This document shows, one piece after another, positions 47,725 to 56,244 of a stretch of 64,000 bases of DNA. The notes under the pieces are model-generated. The model had not been told where the DNA came from. It ran no database searches and was given only the letters and a program-made list of their open reading frames with translations. The position numbers and the translations under genes are program-made. Position 1 is the first letter of the stretch. Every line of letters starts with the position of its first letter. Source of the stretch: Actinomyces bovis (GTDB lineage Bacteria > Actinomycetota > Actinomycetes > Actinomycetales > Actinomycetaceae); contig NZ_UAPQ01000009.1 in the NCBI RefSeq assembly GCF_900444995.1, positions 62,001 through 126,000 on the forward strand, given 5' to 3'.

Positions 47725-47785
47725 GCTGCTCCTCAATGTGATCACCACAGCTCATCTCTTGGGAGCAGCCTAACAATGAGGAGCA
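47725..47785 (+). promoter_or_regulatory. Leader with a possible ribosome-site switch
   Basis: GCTGCTCC (47725-47732) can pair perfectly with GGAGCAGC (47762-47769). The overlapping TGCTCCTC (47727-47734) can instead pair perfectly with GAGGAGCA (47778-47785), which is the Shine-Dalgarno itself. The two pairings exclude each other: one hides, the other frees the ribosome site of the His/Cys-rich gene. Confidence 0.45.
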
Positions 47786-47789
47786 CGCC

Positions 47790-48110
47790 ATGAGCACCAC
47801 CACCCACCGTCCTGCCGAGGCCCACCACCACACCCACGGACCTGACTGTGGCCACTTGGCCGTCATCCACGGCGACCACGTCGACTACATCCACGACGGG
47901 CACGCCCACCACGAGGACAACGGCCACTACGACGAGTGCGACACCTGCCAGTGCCCCGAGTGCTCCGGCGTCTGCGCCACCTGCACCTGCGAGGACTGCT
48001 CCTGCCCCACCTGCAACCACAACACCTGCTCCTGTGAGCACTGCGATGACGCCTGCTCCTCTTGCACCTGCGAAGACTGCAGCTGCGAGACCTGCACCCA
48101 CGCCGCCTAA
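47790..48110 (+). CDS. His/Cys-rich metallothionein-like metal-binding protein
   Basis: A 106-residue soluble protein with 20 Cys and 16 His. Residues 1-49 are His-rich, with HGPDCGH, IHGDHVDYIHDGH and HHEDNGHYDE, resembling small zinc-linked His-rich proteins of other bacteria. Residues 50-103 are two tandem 27-residue repeats with identical cysteine spacing: Cys 53, 55, 58, 62, 65, 67, 70, 72, 75 recur at 80, 82, 85, 89, 92, 94, 97, 99, 102, and Cys50 corresponds to His77. The TCEDCSC block is in both. No signal peptide, so cytosolic zinc (or copper/cadmium) storage is the best guess. GAGGAG precedes the ATG by 6 nt. Zur-like boxes lie upstream. I know of no named family with this two-part layout. 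Confidence 0.8.
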   Translation: MSTTTHRPAEAHHHTHGPDCGHLAVIHGDHVDYIHDGHAHHEDNGHYDECDTCQCPECSGVCATCTCEDCSCPTCNHNTCSCEHCDDACSSCTCEDCSCETCTHAA

Positions 48111-48130
48111 GGCACGCTTCCTCAAGTAAG

Positions 48131-48169
48131 GGCTAGGGCCCAGGACCTCAACGGTCCTGGGCCCTAGCC
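48131..48169. terminator. Perfect 17-bp bidirectional terminator
   Basis: GGCTAGGGCCCAGGACC (48131-48147) is the exact reverse complement of 48153-48169, with a 5-nt loop. It lies between the convergent His/Cys-rich gene and aspS and can serve both. Confidence 0.85.
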
Positions 48170-48200
48170 TCGCTTCGGAACACCAGTTGCCAAGGCCTTC

Positions 48201-49991
48201 TCAAGCCTTAGTGGAAGCCTTAAGCTCCTCAGCTTTGGCGTCCACACCTGCTTCCTTGCGCTGCTCGGCAGTGATCGGAGCAGGCGCATCGGTTAGCGGG
48301 TCGTAACCGCCACCGGACTTCGGGAAGGCGATCACGTCACGAATGGACTCGGCATGCGTAAGCAGAGAAACGATCCGGTCCCAGCCGAAGGCAATGCCAC
48401 CATGCGGCGGAGCGCCGAATTTAAAGGCGTCGAGCAGGAAGCCGAACTTCTCCTGCGCCTCAGCCTCACCGATGCCCATAACCTTGAAGACTCGCTCCTG
48501 CACGTCTCGGCGGTGGATACGGATAGAGCCGCCACCGATCTCGTTGCCATTGCAGACGATGTCGTAGGCGTATGCCAGGGCGCTGCCCGGATCGGTATCA
48601 AAGGTGTCCAGGCACTCGGGCTTGGGCGAGGTGAAGGCGTGATGCACTGCGGTCCAGGCGGACTTGCCCAACGCAACGTCGCCGTCAGCACTGGCTTGTG
48701 CCGAGGGCTTAAACAGGGGCGCGTCCACCACCCACACAAAGGACCAGGCATCTTCATCGATCAGGCCGCAGCGCTTGCCGATCTCCAGGCGCGCTGCGCC
48801 TAGCAGTGCCCGGGAGGCATCGACACCACCGGCAGCGAAGAAGACGCAGTCGCCGGGCTTAGCCCCCACGGCCTCAGCCAGCCCAGCCCGCTCGGCGTCG
48901 GTGATGTTTTTGGCCACCGGGCCGCCAAGCTCGCCGGTCTCCGAGATGGTGACATAGGCTAGGCCCTTGGCGCCGCGCTGCTTAGCCCACTCCTGCCAGG
49001 CGTCAAAAGTCCGGCGGGACTGCGCGGCGCCACCGGGCATAACCACTGCCCCCACATAGGGGTTCTGGAAGACCCGGAAGGTGGTGTCTTTGAAAAACTC
49101 AGTTAGCTCCACCAGCTCCAGGCCGAAGCGCAGATCGGGCTTGTCCGAGCCGTACTTTTCCATGGCGTCTTTGAAAGTCATGTGCGGGATCGGGGTGGGC
49201 AGCTCATATCCGATCAGCGCCCAAATCTCTTTAAGGACGTCTTCAGCTACCTTGATGACGTCCTCCTGTTCCACAAAGCTCATCTCCATGTCGAGCTGCG
49301 TGAACTCTGGCTGACGGTCCGCACGGAAGTCCTCGTCACGATAGCAGCGGGCGATCTGGTAGTAGCGCTCCATGCCGGCGACCATTAACAACTGCTTAAA
49401 CAGCTGCGGGCTCTGGGGCAGGGCGTACCAGGAACCGGGTGCCAGCCGGGCAGGGACCAGGAAGTCGCGGGCCCCCTCTGGGGTGGAGCGAGTCAGGGTG
49501 GGGGTTTCAATCTCTACGAAGTCATATTCGCCCAGTACCTTGCGGGCAGCCTGGGAGACCTTAGAGCGCAGGCGAATAGCGTGCTGCATCTTGGAGCGGC
49601 GCAAGTCTAGGTAGCGGTACTTGAGGCGGACTTCTTCACCAACCTGGCCAGCGTCCTCCGCGTGGTCAGAGACCTGGAAAGGCAGCGCGGCAGCGGGGTT
49701 GAGGATTTCTACGTCGGAGACAACCACCTCAATGTCACCGGTCGGCAGGTTGGGGTTGGCATTGCCCTCAGGGCGTGCGGAGACCTCGCCGACGACCTTT
49801 AGGACGTACTCAGCGCGCAGGTCATGGGCGACCTCTTCGCGGATAACCACCTGGGCAATGCCAGAGGCATCACGCAAATCGATGAAGGCGACGCCACCGT
49901 GGTCACGCCGGCGGTCCACCCAGCCGGTGAGAGTGACTTCTTGGCCGATGTCTCTGGCGCGCAGTGAGCCAGCGGTACGGGTTCGCAGCAT
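48201..49991 (-). CDS. aspS: Aspartyl-tRNA synthetase
   Basis: 596 residues, bacterial type. An N-terminal OB anticodon-binding domain ([21 protein letters not shown]) is followed by the class II core with motif 2 [19 protein letters not shown], the GAD insertion domain and motif 3 [10 protein letters not shown]. The ATG at 49991 ([10 protein letters not shown]) is chosen over an upstream start because it fits the family and has GGAAGGA before it. Whether it also charges tRNA-Asn cannot be told here. Confidence 0.95.
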   Translation of the reverse strand: MLRTRTAGSLRARDIGQEVTLTGWVDRRRDHGGVAFIDLRDASGIAQVVIREEVAHDLRAEYVLKVVGEVSARPEGNANPNLPTGDIEVVVSDVEILNPAAALPFQVSDHAEDAGQVGEEVRLKYRYLDLRRSKMQHAIRLRSKVSQAARKVLGEYDFVEIETPTLTRSTPEGARDFLVPARLAPGSWYALPQSPQLFKQLLMVAGMERYYQIARCYRDEDFRADRQPEFTQLDMEMSFVEQEDVIKVAEDVLKEIWALIGYELPTPIPHMTFKDAMEKYGSDKPDLRFGLELVELTEFFKDTTFRVFQNPYVGAVVMPGGAAQSRRTFDAWQEWAKQRGAKGLAYVTISETGELGGPVAKNITDAERAGLAEAVGAKPGDCVFFAAGGVDASRALLGAARLEIGKRCGLIDEDAWSFVWVVDAPLFKPSAQASADGDVALGKSAWTAVHHAFTSPKPECLDTFDTDPGSALAYAYDIVCNGNEIGGGSIRIHRRDVQERVFKVMGIGEAEAQEKFGFLLDAFKFGAPPHGGIAFGWDRIVSLLTHAESIRDVIAFPKSGGGYDPLTDAPAPITAEQRKEAGVDAKAEELKASTKA

Positions 49992-50109
49992 GGTGCTGGG
50001 TCCTTCCCTTGGGGACACTGAGCCGGTGCCCGGCGGGGCGCACCGCGAGACGGGCGGGCGCCGCAGGCGAGTTTAGCCCGCCCGCTGCGACCGCTCGCCC
50101 TCGCCGCCG

Positions 50110-50820
50110 CTACAAACCCTGCTCACCAAAGCTGAGGGCAAGACGCCGACGTCGGTTAAGCACTATGCCCACCGCCAGTGCCGTCACCACACCGGCCGTT
50201 GCCAGCACCGCTCCCGACAGGGGCGAGAATTCTCTCCTGTGCTGCTCGGCTGTGCCTGAGTCATTCGGCATTCCCGTTTCTCCGCCACCTGCGGCTGCCG
50301 GTGGCCGATGGGCTGGTGCCGCTCCGATAATCGTTACTTCCCCTACACTAAAGAAGGGGCTTTTGTTTTTCACTGCCGGGCTCGGCGCAGCTGTGGCCTG
50401 AGCCGCTCCGCTCGTGAGGCTTGGGCTTGCACCCTGCGTTTGGGCGGCACTGCTAGAGCTTGAAGACGCGGTGGGCAAGGGCGCCGGTTTGCTACGGAAA
50501 CGCAACCAATGTGGGCCCATACCTATGAGCTTAGGAAGTTCAACCGTGCCTGAGGAGGTGCCGTCTCCCCCAACTGTCACCGTGCCAAGCACCTGGGTCT
50601 CGACGTCGTCGAGCAGGATTTCCACCTGAGCTCTCGCTGGAAAGCCACTCAAAGTGTAGCTAAGGGTGCCACCAGCGGCCACGGTCGATGGGCTGACCGT
50701 TGACGCCGTGCCAAGGGTCGAATCGGAGTCTTCCACTCCCCAAGCTAATGGCGCCGCCAACGGTGCAGCTAATTGCAACCCCAGCAGGCCTACTGCTGCC
50801 AGCACTTGCACTAGCCGCAT
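50110..50820 (-). CDS. Membrane-anchored surface protein, unknown function (1)
   Basis: 236 residues from the ATG at 50820, chosen because a clean signal peptide (MRLVQVLAAVGLLGLQLAAP) then starts the protein. It has a short beta-rich domain (about 28-110, STVAAGGTLSYTLSGFPARAQVEILLDD) resembling Ig-like surface modules, a Ser/Ala/Pro-rich linker, one C-terminal membrane helix (LSGAVLATAGVVTALAVGIVL) and a basic tail. No LPXTG motif seen. Downstream of, and built like, the next gene. Confidence 0.7.
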   Translation of the reverse strand: MRLVQVLAAVGLLGLQLAAPLAAPLAWGVEDSDSTLGTASTVSPSTVAAGGTLSYTLSGFPARAQVEILLDDVETQVLGTVTVGGDGTSSGTVELPKLIGMGPHWLRFRSKPAPLPTASSSSSSAAQTQGASPSLTSGAAQATAAPSPAVKNKSPFFSVGEVTIIGAAPAHRPPAAAGGGETGMPNDSGTAEQHRREFSPLSGAVLATAGVVTALAVGIVLNRRRRLALSFGEQGL

Positions 50821-50912
50821 GCAACAGGCCTCAGCCAACCGGGCGCACACCCCGCTAGAGAAGGAGAAAATAGGCCCCAGGCAGTGCCCTACTCGCATGC
50901 TTGAGGATGCCC

Positions 50913-51968
50913 TCAGATGCCGCGCAGGGTCCTGGGGCGGGTCAGGAAAATGAATCCAGCGGCACCGGCGACGAGCACACCAGCTGCGCCGAGAAGCAAC
51001 CAGTCGCCTCCCCCCATGCCGCTGTCAGAATCAGCGGCGCCAACAGCTGGGGCCAGGGCATTCCGGCCGTCAGTCTGGTTCTCTTCGGAGATCTCCAGCT
51101 GCGCCCAGCCAATTAGCTTTCCGGTGCTGTTAGCCACGGCCAGCTTGTAGGAGCCCGACTTCATACTTGCAATGTTCATGACTATGGAGCGCTCGTTAGA
51201 CACTTCCAACCAGTCAGTTGCCTGCGCGCCGGGATAGGTGAACACGGAAACCCATTCCTTGGGGCTTACCGCATCAGAAGGCAGGTAGAGGGTCACCTCA
51301 TTACCCTGGCGACCACCAGAGACGGAACCAGCGTTTTCCTTGGTGAGCTGGTCCGCTGAGCTAACAGGCGCCGTGGGCGCGGCGTCCGGTTTACTGCCAG
51401 GTTTGGCACTAGGAGACGAAGACGCTGGAGCCTCTGATGCGGCGGCTGTTGCTGGCTGCGCAGGGTAATGCGGCGCCGCAGTGGCAGCTGCGGGCGGCTG
51501 CCCGGCAGCGGGCTGATTCGCGCCGGTGGCAGGCGCCGCGGGGTTTCCCCCAGTGGATGGCGACCTGACCTCTGCCCCCGGGATGATCTGGATATTCCGC
51601 TTTGGCTCAGACGGTGCTGCAGGAGGCGCCGGGGCATCTTTTGGTTCTTCAGCGGGCGGGGCGGGCGGGGCCGGTAGCGGCGCAGGATCCTTGTCCGGCG
51701 CAGGCTGAGGCATAGGCACCTCTGACGGCGGCTCCGTATGCGGGGTGGAAGTGGGCGTCGGCGTGCTCTTTTCAGGTACCGCCACGCCTACCTGTGGGCC
51801 CGCCACTGGGGTTGTGGGCGCGTCAGAAGGGGCAGCGACAGCGCCTGAATCCACTCCGCCAACTGCAATTCCCACTGCCAACACGACGGCGCCAAGACCA
51901 CTGACCCAGCGGCACGCGAGCCTGCTGGCCCGGCGCCCCGAGGGCGTGAAGCTCAAACCGTCCGACAT
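50913..51968 (-). CDS. Membrane-anchored Pro-rich surface protein, unknown function (2)
   Basis: 351 residues. Signal peptide (about 1-45, GAVVLAVGIAVGGVDSGAVAA), a long Pro/Ala/Thr-rich low-complexity stalk (about 46-210), a globular domain (about 215-305, NEVTLYLPSDAVSPKEWVSV and SGSYKLAVANSTGKLIGWAQ), then a membrane helix (WLLLGAAGVLVAGAAGFIFL) and a short basic tail. No sortase motif. Likely in one transcript with the smaller protein 92 bp downstream. Role unknown; adhesin or cell-wall factor are possible. Confidence 0.75.
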   Translation of the reverse strand: MSDGLSFTPSGRRASRLACRWVSGLGAVVLAVGIAVGGVDSGAVAAPSDAPTTPVAGPQVGVAVPEKSTPTPTSTPHTEPPSEVPMPQPAPDKDPAPLPAPPAPPAEEPKDAPAPPAAPSEPKRNIQIIPGAEVRSPSTGGNPAAPATGANQPAAGQPPAAATAAPHYPAQPATAAASEAPASSSPSAKPGSKPDAAPTAPVSSADQLTKENAGSVSGGRQGNEVTLYLPSDAVSPKEWVSVFTYPGAQATDWLEVSNERSIVMNIASMKSGSYKLAVANSTGKLIGWAQLEISEENQTDGRNALAPAVGAADSDSGMGGGDWLLLGAAGVLVAGAAGFIFLTRPRTLRGI

Positions 51969-52149
51969 GAACCAACCATTTCGATAGCGAGGATGTTCTG
52001 CGTGTTGGTAGGCAATGGCTGTGCAAAGCTACCGGTCTCTGAACATAGTAGCGGTGGAATGCGGTTCTGCGGCATCCGTGACGAAATTGATGTCAAGGCT
52101 GCGGCTTGCTCAACGCCCGGGCCGCCAGGCCAGACCGCCAGCGCCTAGC

Positions 52150-52740
52150 TCAGGGACCAGGTTCCACATAGGGTTCAAGGGCTAGCCGTTCACGGAAGTC
52201 TGCGAAGGCTTGACCGCAAGTAGCAAGGCCGCATTCCAGGTGCTGGAGTAGCTGCTTATCTGTGGCGCCAGGCTCCCAGTCCACCGCTACAGCAGCACCG
52301 ATGGTAAAGGTCAGGCCGGCGTCATCATTCTCCCGCCAGAAGCACACTGGCCACAGGTGCTCACGGTGCCATTCGTCTATGGCAAAGCGTGCCTCGTCTA
52401 GCTTGCTCATGGGTACGTCTTCGAGCATCAGGCCCATAACGTTGAGCATTTCCTCCTGCTCGCCACGCAGCATGAAACTCACAAGGTCGTCATCCCAGCG
52501 GCCGGTCAGGTCGCCGTCGTCATCAATCTGGCACTTCCAGCCGCGCGACTCGATGAGCCGGGTCAAGCGGTCTTTGCTAAGCGGAGTGACCGGCGTGCCA
52601 GCAGAAATAGTCTGGCCCGGCGCTGGTGGGGTTGCCGCAGCTCCCGCTGCATTGGCAGCCACAGCGGATGTAGCCGGGGCAGCTGCGTAGGCGCTCGATG
52701 AGGTTGCCTCCGACTTACGACGGCGAGAGAACCAGGACAT
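52150..52740 (-). CDS. YbjN-domain protein (1)
   Basis: 196 residues. After a basic start (MSWFSRRRKSE) and an Ala-rich linker comes a YbjN fold (about 50-190) with LTRLIESRGWKCQIDDDGDL, RGEQEEMLNVMGLM and DEWHREHLWPVCFWREND. YbjN proteins resemble secretion chaperones; the function in actinobacteria is unknown. It starts 13 bp after a second YbjN gene. Confidence 0.8.
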   Translation of the reverse strand: MSWFSRRRKSEATSSSAYAAAPATSAVAANAAGAAATPPAPGQTISAGTPVTPLSKDRLTRLIESRGWKCQIDDDGDLTGRWDDDLVSFMLRGEQEEMLNVMGLMLEDVPMSKLDEARFAIDEWHREHLWPVCFWRENDDAGLTFTIGAAVAVDWEPGATDKQLLQHLECGLATCGQAFADFRERLALEPYVEPGP

Positions 52741-52753
52741 GGTCAGGCTCCTT

Positions 52754-53227
52754 TCAGCGGCCTAGGGACTCGTTAAGTGACTCGAACAAGCGCAAGATGG
52801 CGCTGATAGCGCAGTCGACGTGCTGCAGGATTTGGGCATCAGTCACCCCGTGCTCGTAGTCGACCGTGTGGGAGGCGTAGACGCGAATGTCACCCTCGTC
52901 GTCAATGCGATAGAAAGCCTTCGGCCATGGACGGCTACGGTGTGAGGTCTCCATAACCTCACGGACCTTCTCCAGGTAGGCGGCGTCAACCGTGCCAGGG
53001 TACTGCGCCCTAATGTGCAGAACCTCTTTGTTCTCTCCATGCAACAGGAAGTAGAAGGTAGCGTCCTCCCACGTTCCGCCCAGGTCGCCGTCAGAGTCGA
53101 TGAAGAAGACATAGCCGCGCTCCTTGAACAAGGCCGCGATGCGTTCCACCGTCAATGGTGTGGGGATCTCTGGCCGCGTGGCCCCGCTAACCTCAGTTGG
53201 ATCCTGGGGAGTTGGGAGCACGCCCAT
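52754..53227 (-). CDS. YbjN-domain protein (2)
   Basis: 157 residues from the ATG at 53227, which has AAAGGTGG about 6 nt upstream; a longer frame to 53377 lacks family support. YbjN fold with VERIAALFKERGYVFFIDSD, DGDLGGTWEDATFYFLLHGE and SHRSRPWPKAFYRIDDEGD. It shares the fold and several motifs with the downstream gene, so the two look like an old duplication working as a pair. Function unknown. Confidence 0.8.
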   Translation of the reverse strand: MGVLPTPQDPTEVSGATRPEIPTPLTVERIAALFKERGYVFFIDSDGDLGGTWEDATFYFLLHGENKEVLHIRAQYPGTVDAAYLEKVREVMETSHRSRPWPKAFYRIDDEGDIRVYASHTVDYEHGVTDAQILQHVDCAISAILRLFESLNESLGR

Positions 53228-53522
53228 TGATTCCACCTTTCGTCTGGAACGGCCAGCCCGCGTGGGCTGCTTGAGGCCCCATCGTATCGCCACCAAAGCA
53301 GTGGAGGTCCGGCTTGCGCCCGCATCAGTTATGGGTTGCGAGACCCATGTCACCTGTGATCCCTTGCGTTGCCGCATTTCCAGGCACGCCGGTCCCGTAG
53401 GCTCGGCACAGGAGCGAACCGCATCCTAGGAACCCCGTTCGGGCTCCGGACACCTTTGGTGACTGGTTGCCCGTGAGTCTGTGCGTATAGCCCCCAGTTT
53501 TAGCCCCTGAGCGGGCAGGGGC
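53228..53522. other. Intergenic region between YbjN (2) and the DEAD-box gene
   Basis: About 300 bp between divergent genes, expected to hold both promoters. No clear -35/-10 pair, tRNA or ORF with family support is visible. The part nearest the helicase gene is strongly structured and listed separately. Confidence 0.4.
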
Positions 53523-53607
53523 GAGTGTGGTGGGTCCGGTGCGGCAAGAGCGGAGGGCGAGTTGCCCTCCCCCACACTCCGCAAGAGTCCCAGCCCACTG
53601 CTGGGAC
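53523..53607 (+). promoter_or_regulatory. Structured 5' leader of the DEAD-box helicase
   Basis: An outer 8-bp stem GAGTGTGG (53523-53530) / CCACACTC (53572-53579) encloses GGAGGGC (53552-53558) / GCCCTCC (53564-53570). A second perfect hairpin GTCCCAG (53587-53593) / CTGGGAC (53601-53607) follows 20 nt before the ATG. Long structured leaders are typical of cold-shock helicase mRNAs; control by RNA folding is inferred. Confidence 0.5.
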
Positions 53608-53627
53608 CAGAACGGGAAAACCTGAAT

Positions 53628-56144
53628 ATGTCTAACTCCGTCAACGGCTCCGAGCCGACGGGGCGCTCCGGCGCCGCCCCCGAGACCGCCCCCCTAAGCC
53701 TAAACGACCTCTTCTCCGCGGCGGTCGACTCCACCTCTCCTGAGGACTTCAACAGCCCCGTCTCCGCTGACACTCCCGAGGATCCTGCAGACCTGGATCA
53801 CGAGGAGGAGGCCGACGACGTCGACACCAACGCCCCCGAGCTCGATCCTGAGGACGAGTCAGAGGAAGAGGAAACAGACGAGACTGACGACGATATTGAC
53901 GAAGACCAGGTAGACGGACACGCCGCCTTCCTGGAGGGCGACGATGAGGAGCCCGAGCCAGCCAAGTCGTCTGAAGAGATGACCTTCGCTGATCTAGGCC
54001 TGCCTGAAGACCTGCTGCGTGCAGTCACCGACATGGGCTTCCAAACCCCCACCCCCATCCAGCGGGAGGCCATTCCCGTGCTGCTCTCCGGCCGCGACGT
54101 CGTCGGCGTGGCCCAGACGGGAACCGGCAAGACTGCAGCCTTCGGGCTGCCCCTGCTGGATGCTGTAGACGCCCGCAACGGCGCTGTGCAGGCGCTAGTC
54201 CTGGCCCCCACCCGTGAGCTTGCGTTGCAAAGTGCCGAGGCCATTTCGGATATGGCTCACCGCTCCCGCGGCCTGGACGTGGTGGCTGTCTACGGCGGTG
54301 CCCCCTACGGCCCCCAGATCGGTGCTCTTAAGGCAGGCGCGCAGGTGGTTGTGGGTACGCCCGGCCGCATCATTGACTTGCTGGAGAAGGGCGCGCTGAC
54401 GCTGGAGGAGGTCAAGTTCTTCGTCCTCGATGAGGCCGATGAGATGCTCCGCATGGGTTTTGCTGAGGACGTGGAGACGATTGCCTCTGACATTCCTGGT
54501 GAGCGGCGCACAGCTCTGTTCTCCGCCACCATGCCTCCGGCGATCCAGGCCGTGGCCCGCCAGCACATGACCAACCCGGTGCATGTGGAGGTTTCCCGCC
54601 AGGCCTCCACCGTGGACACCGTGCATCAGACCTACGCGGTGGTGCCATTCCGCCACAAAATCGGCGCCGTAGCCCGCGTATTGGCAGTGACGGAGGCACA
54701 GGCCGCAATTGTCTTTGTGCGCACCAAGTCCACCGCTGAGGATGTAGCCATTGAGCTGGCTGGCCGCGGCATTCAGGCCGCAGCTATCTCCGGTGACGTG
54801 CCACAGCGCGAGCGCGAGCGGCTAGTGGAGCGCCTGCGGGCCGGCACGCTGGATGTCCTGGTAGCCACCGATGTTGCCGCCCGTGGTCTGGATGTTGACC
54901 GCATTGGCCTAGTGGTGAACTTTGATGTGCCACGCGAGGCCGAGGCCTACGTGCACCGTATCGGCCGCACTGGCCGCGCGGGCCGCCACGGTGAGGCTGT
55001 CACCTTCCTCACTCCCAAGGAGAAGGGCAAGCTCCGTCAGATCGAGCGCCTCACCGGCACCCGCCTGGAGGAAATCACCCTGCCTTCCCCTGCGGATGTT
55101 TCCGCGCATCGCGCCCGCAGACTGTTGGAGCGGGTGACTGCTCGTCTGGAGCGTGGTCGCCTGGAGATGTACTCGGAGCTAGTTGCCGCCAAGGCTGAGG
55201 AGCTGGAGGTGGAGGTCACTGACATTGCCGCCACCTTGCTGGCCCTGTCTGTAGGTGACGAGGGACCGCGTACCCGTGAAGAGCGCAAGGGTGAGCCGCG
55301 TCAGCGCGTGCGCCGCGAGGAGAATGTGGACTCTGAGGGCACCTTTGTCTCTGCTTCCTTTGAGGGCGGCCGGGAGCGCCGCGAACGTCCCGAAGGCAAG
55401 CCCGGGGCAGCTCGCGGCGGACGCCGTCATGAGGATGGCTTCGGCACCACCTACCGCTTGGAGGTTGGCCACCGTGACCGTGTCCTGCCCGGCGCGATTG
55501 TTGGTGCGATCGCCAATGAGGCGGGTATCTCTGGCTCTGATATTGGCCGGATCGACATCCTGCAGTCTTTCTCTCTGGTTGAGGTGCACACGCCGCTCAG
55601 CCAAGAGCAGTTGGATCGGCTCAAGCACGCGACCTTTGGTGGCCGCGAGTTGCGCATTCGTGTGGACCAGGGCCCTGGCCATGGTGGAGACAATGACGGC
55701 AATGCTCCCTCAGACTTCGCTGGTGAGCGCTCTGGGCGGCCTCGTGGCAAGGGCGGCTTTGGGGGCGAGCGTGGTCAGCGCGGTGGTTTCCGGGGAGACC
55801 GTGACGGCGGGCGCGGCTTCGGTGGCCGGGGCTTCGGTGGTCGCGGCGAGCGCGGCGGTGAGCGGCGTTGGGATGACCGTGGTGATCGCGGTGGTTTCCG
55901 GGGTAATCGTGACGGTGGCCGTAGCTTTGGTGGCGACCGTGGTGAGCGCGGCGGTTTCAACAACGACCGCGGTGGTTTCCGTGGTAACCGTGACGGTGGC
56001 CGTAGCTTTGGTGGCGACCGTGGTGAGCGCAGCGGCTTCAACAACGACCGCGGTGGTTTCCGGGGTAATCGCGACGGCGGCCGGGGTGGCAAGGGCTTTG
56101 GCAAGTCCGGTGGCCCGCGGCAGGGGCGCGGCGACCGCTGGTGA
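53628..56144 (+). CDS. deaD: DEAD-box RNA helicase, CsdA/DeaD type, with RGG tail
   Basis: 838 residues from the ATG at 53628, preferred because the alternative start at 53562 lies within leader hairpins. Acidic N-terminal extension (about 1-125), Q motif and helicase core (AQTGTGKTAAF, DEADEMLRMG, SATMPPA, ATDVAARGLDVDR, HRIGRTGRAGR), a DbpA/CsdA-type RNA-binding domain (about 600-680), then a ~150-residue Gly/Arg tail of RGGFRGNRDGG units. It should unwind rRNA and mRNA during cold growth and ribosome assembly. Terminator follows at 56179. Confidence 0.93.
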   Translation: MSNSVNGSEPTGRSGAAPETAPLSLNDLFSAAVDSTSPEDFNSPVSADTPEDPADLDHEEEADDVDTNAPELDPEDESEEEETDETDDDIDEDQVDGHAAFLEGDDEEPEPAKSSEEMTFADLGLPEDLLRAVTDMGFQTPTPIQREAIPVLLSGRDVVGVAQTGTGKTAAFGLPLLDAVDARNGAVQALVLAPTRELALQSAEAISDMAHRSRGLDVVAVYGGAPYGPQIGALKAGAQVVVGTPGRIIDLLEKGALTLEEVKFFVLDEADEMLRMGFAEDVETIASDIPGERRTALFSATMPPAIQAVARQHMTNPVHVEVSRQASTVDTVHQTYAVVPFRHKIGAVARVLAVTEAQAAIVFVRTKSTAEDVAIELAGRGIQAAAISGDVPQRERERLVERLRAGTLDVLVATDVAARGLDVDRIGLVVNFDVPREAEAYVHRIGRTGRAGRHGEAVTFLTPKEKGKLRQIERLTGTRLEEITLPSPADVSAHRARRLLERVTARLERGRLEMYSELVAAKAEELEVEVTDIAATLLALSVGDEGPRTREERKGEPRQRVRREENVDSEGTFVSASFEGGRERRERPEGKPGAARGGRRHEDGFGTTYRLEVGHRDRVLPGAIVGAIANEAGISGSDIGRIDILQSFSLVEVHTPLSQEQLDRLKHATFGGRELRIRVDQGPGHGGDNDGNAPSDFAGERSGRPRGKGGFGGERGQRGGFRGDRDGGRGFGGRGFGGRGERGGERRWDDRGDRGGFRGNRDGGRSFGGDRGERGGFNNDRGGFRGNRDGGRSFGGDRGERSGFNNDRGGFRGNRDGGRGGKGFGKSGGPRQGRGDRW
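55884..56090 (+). repeat. 81-bp tandem repeat in the deaD RGG tail
   Basis: Two full copies (55884-55964, 55965-56045) and a partial third encode 27-residue units, DRGGFRGNRDGGRSFGG followed by DRGERxGFNN. Copies are nearly identical in DNA as well, so recent duplication or slippage is likely and the copy number may vary between strains. Confidence 0.85.
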
Positions 56145-56178
56145 ACTGCAAGCCTGTGTCTGAGACACTAATTTGAAG

Positions 56179-56218
56179 CTGGCGGGAGGCCTCACCGATA
56201 AGTGAGGCCTCCCGCCAG
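56179..56218. terminator. Perfect 17-bp bidirectional terminator
   Basis: CTGGCGGGAGGCCTCAC (56179-56195) is the exact reverse complement of 56202-56218, with a 6-nt loop, between convergent deaD and the GTPase gene. Confidence 0.85.
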
Positions 56219-56244
56219 ATCTAGCTGTTAGCACCGCTCTGGGC

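Noticed and set aside
47676-47741. 21-residue leader peptide (MFGIRQF... with Cys-Cys) before the metal-binding gene
   Set aside because: Its start lies upstream of the best promoter and overlaps Zur-like site 3, and there is no ribosome site; it would not be on the predicted transcript.
55255-56163. 302-residue frame in another phase across the deaD tail
   Set aside because: It only reflects the repeated RGG codons read in a second frame.
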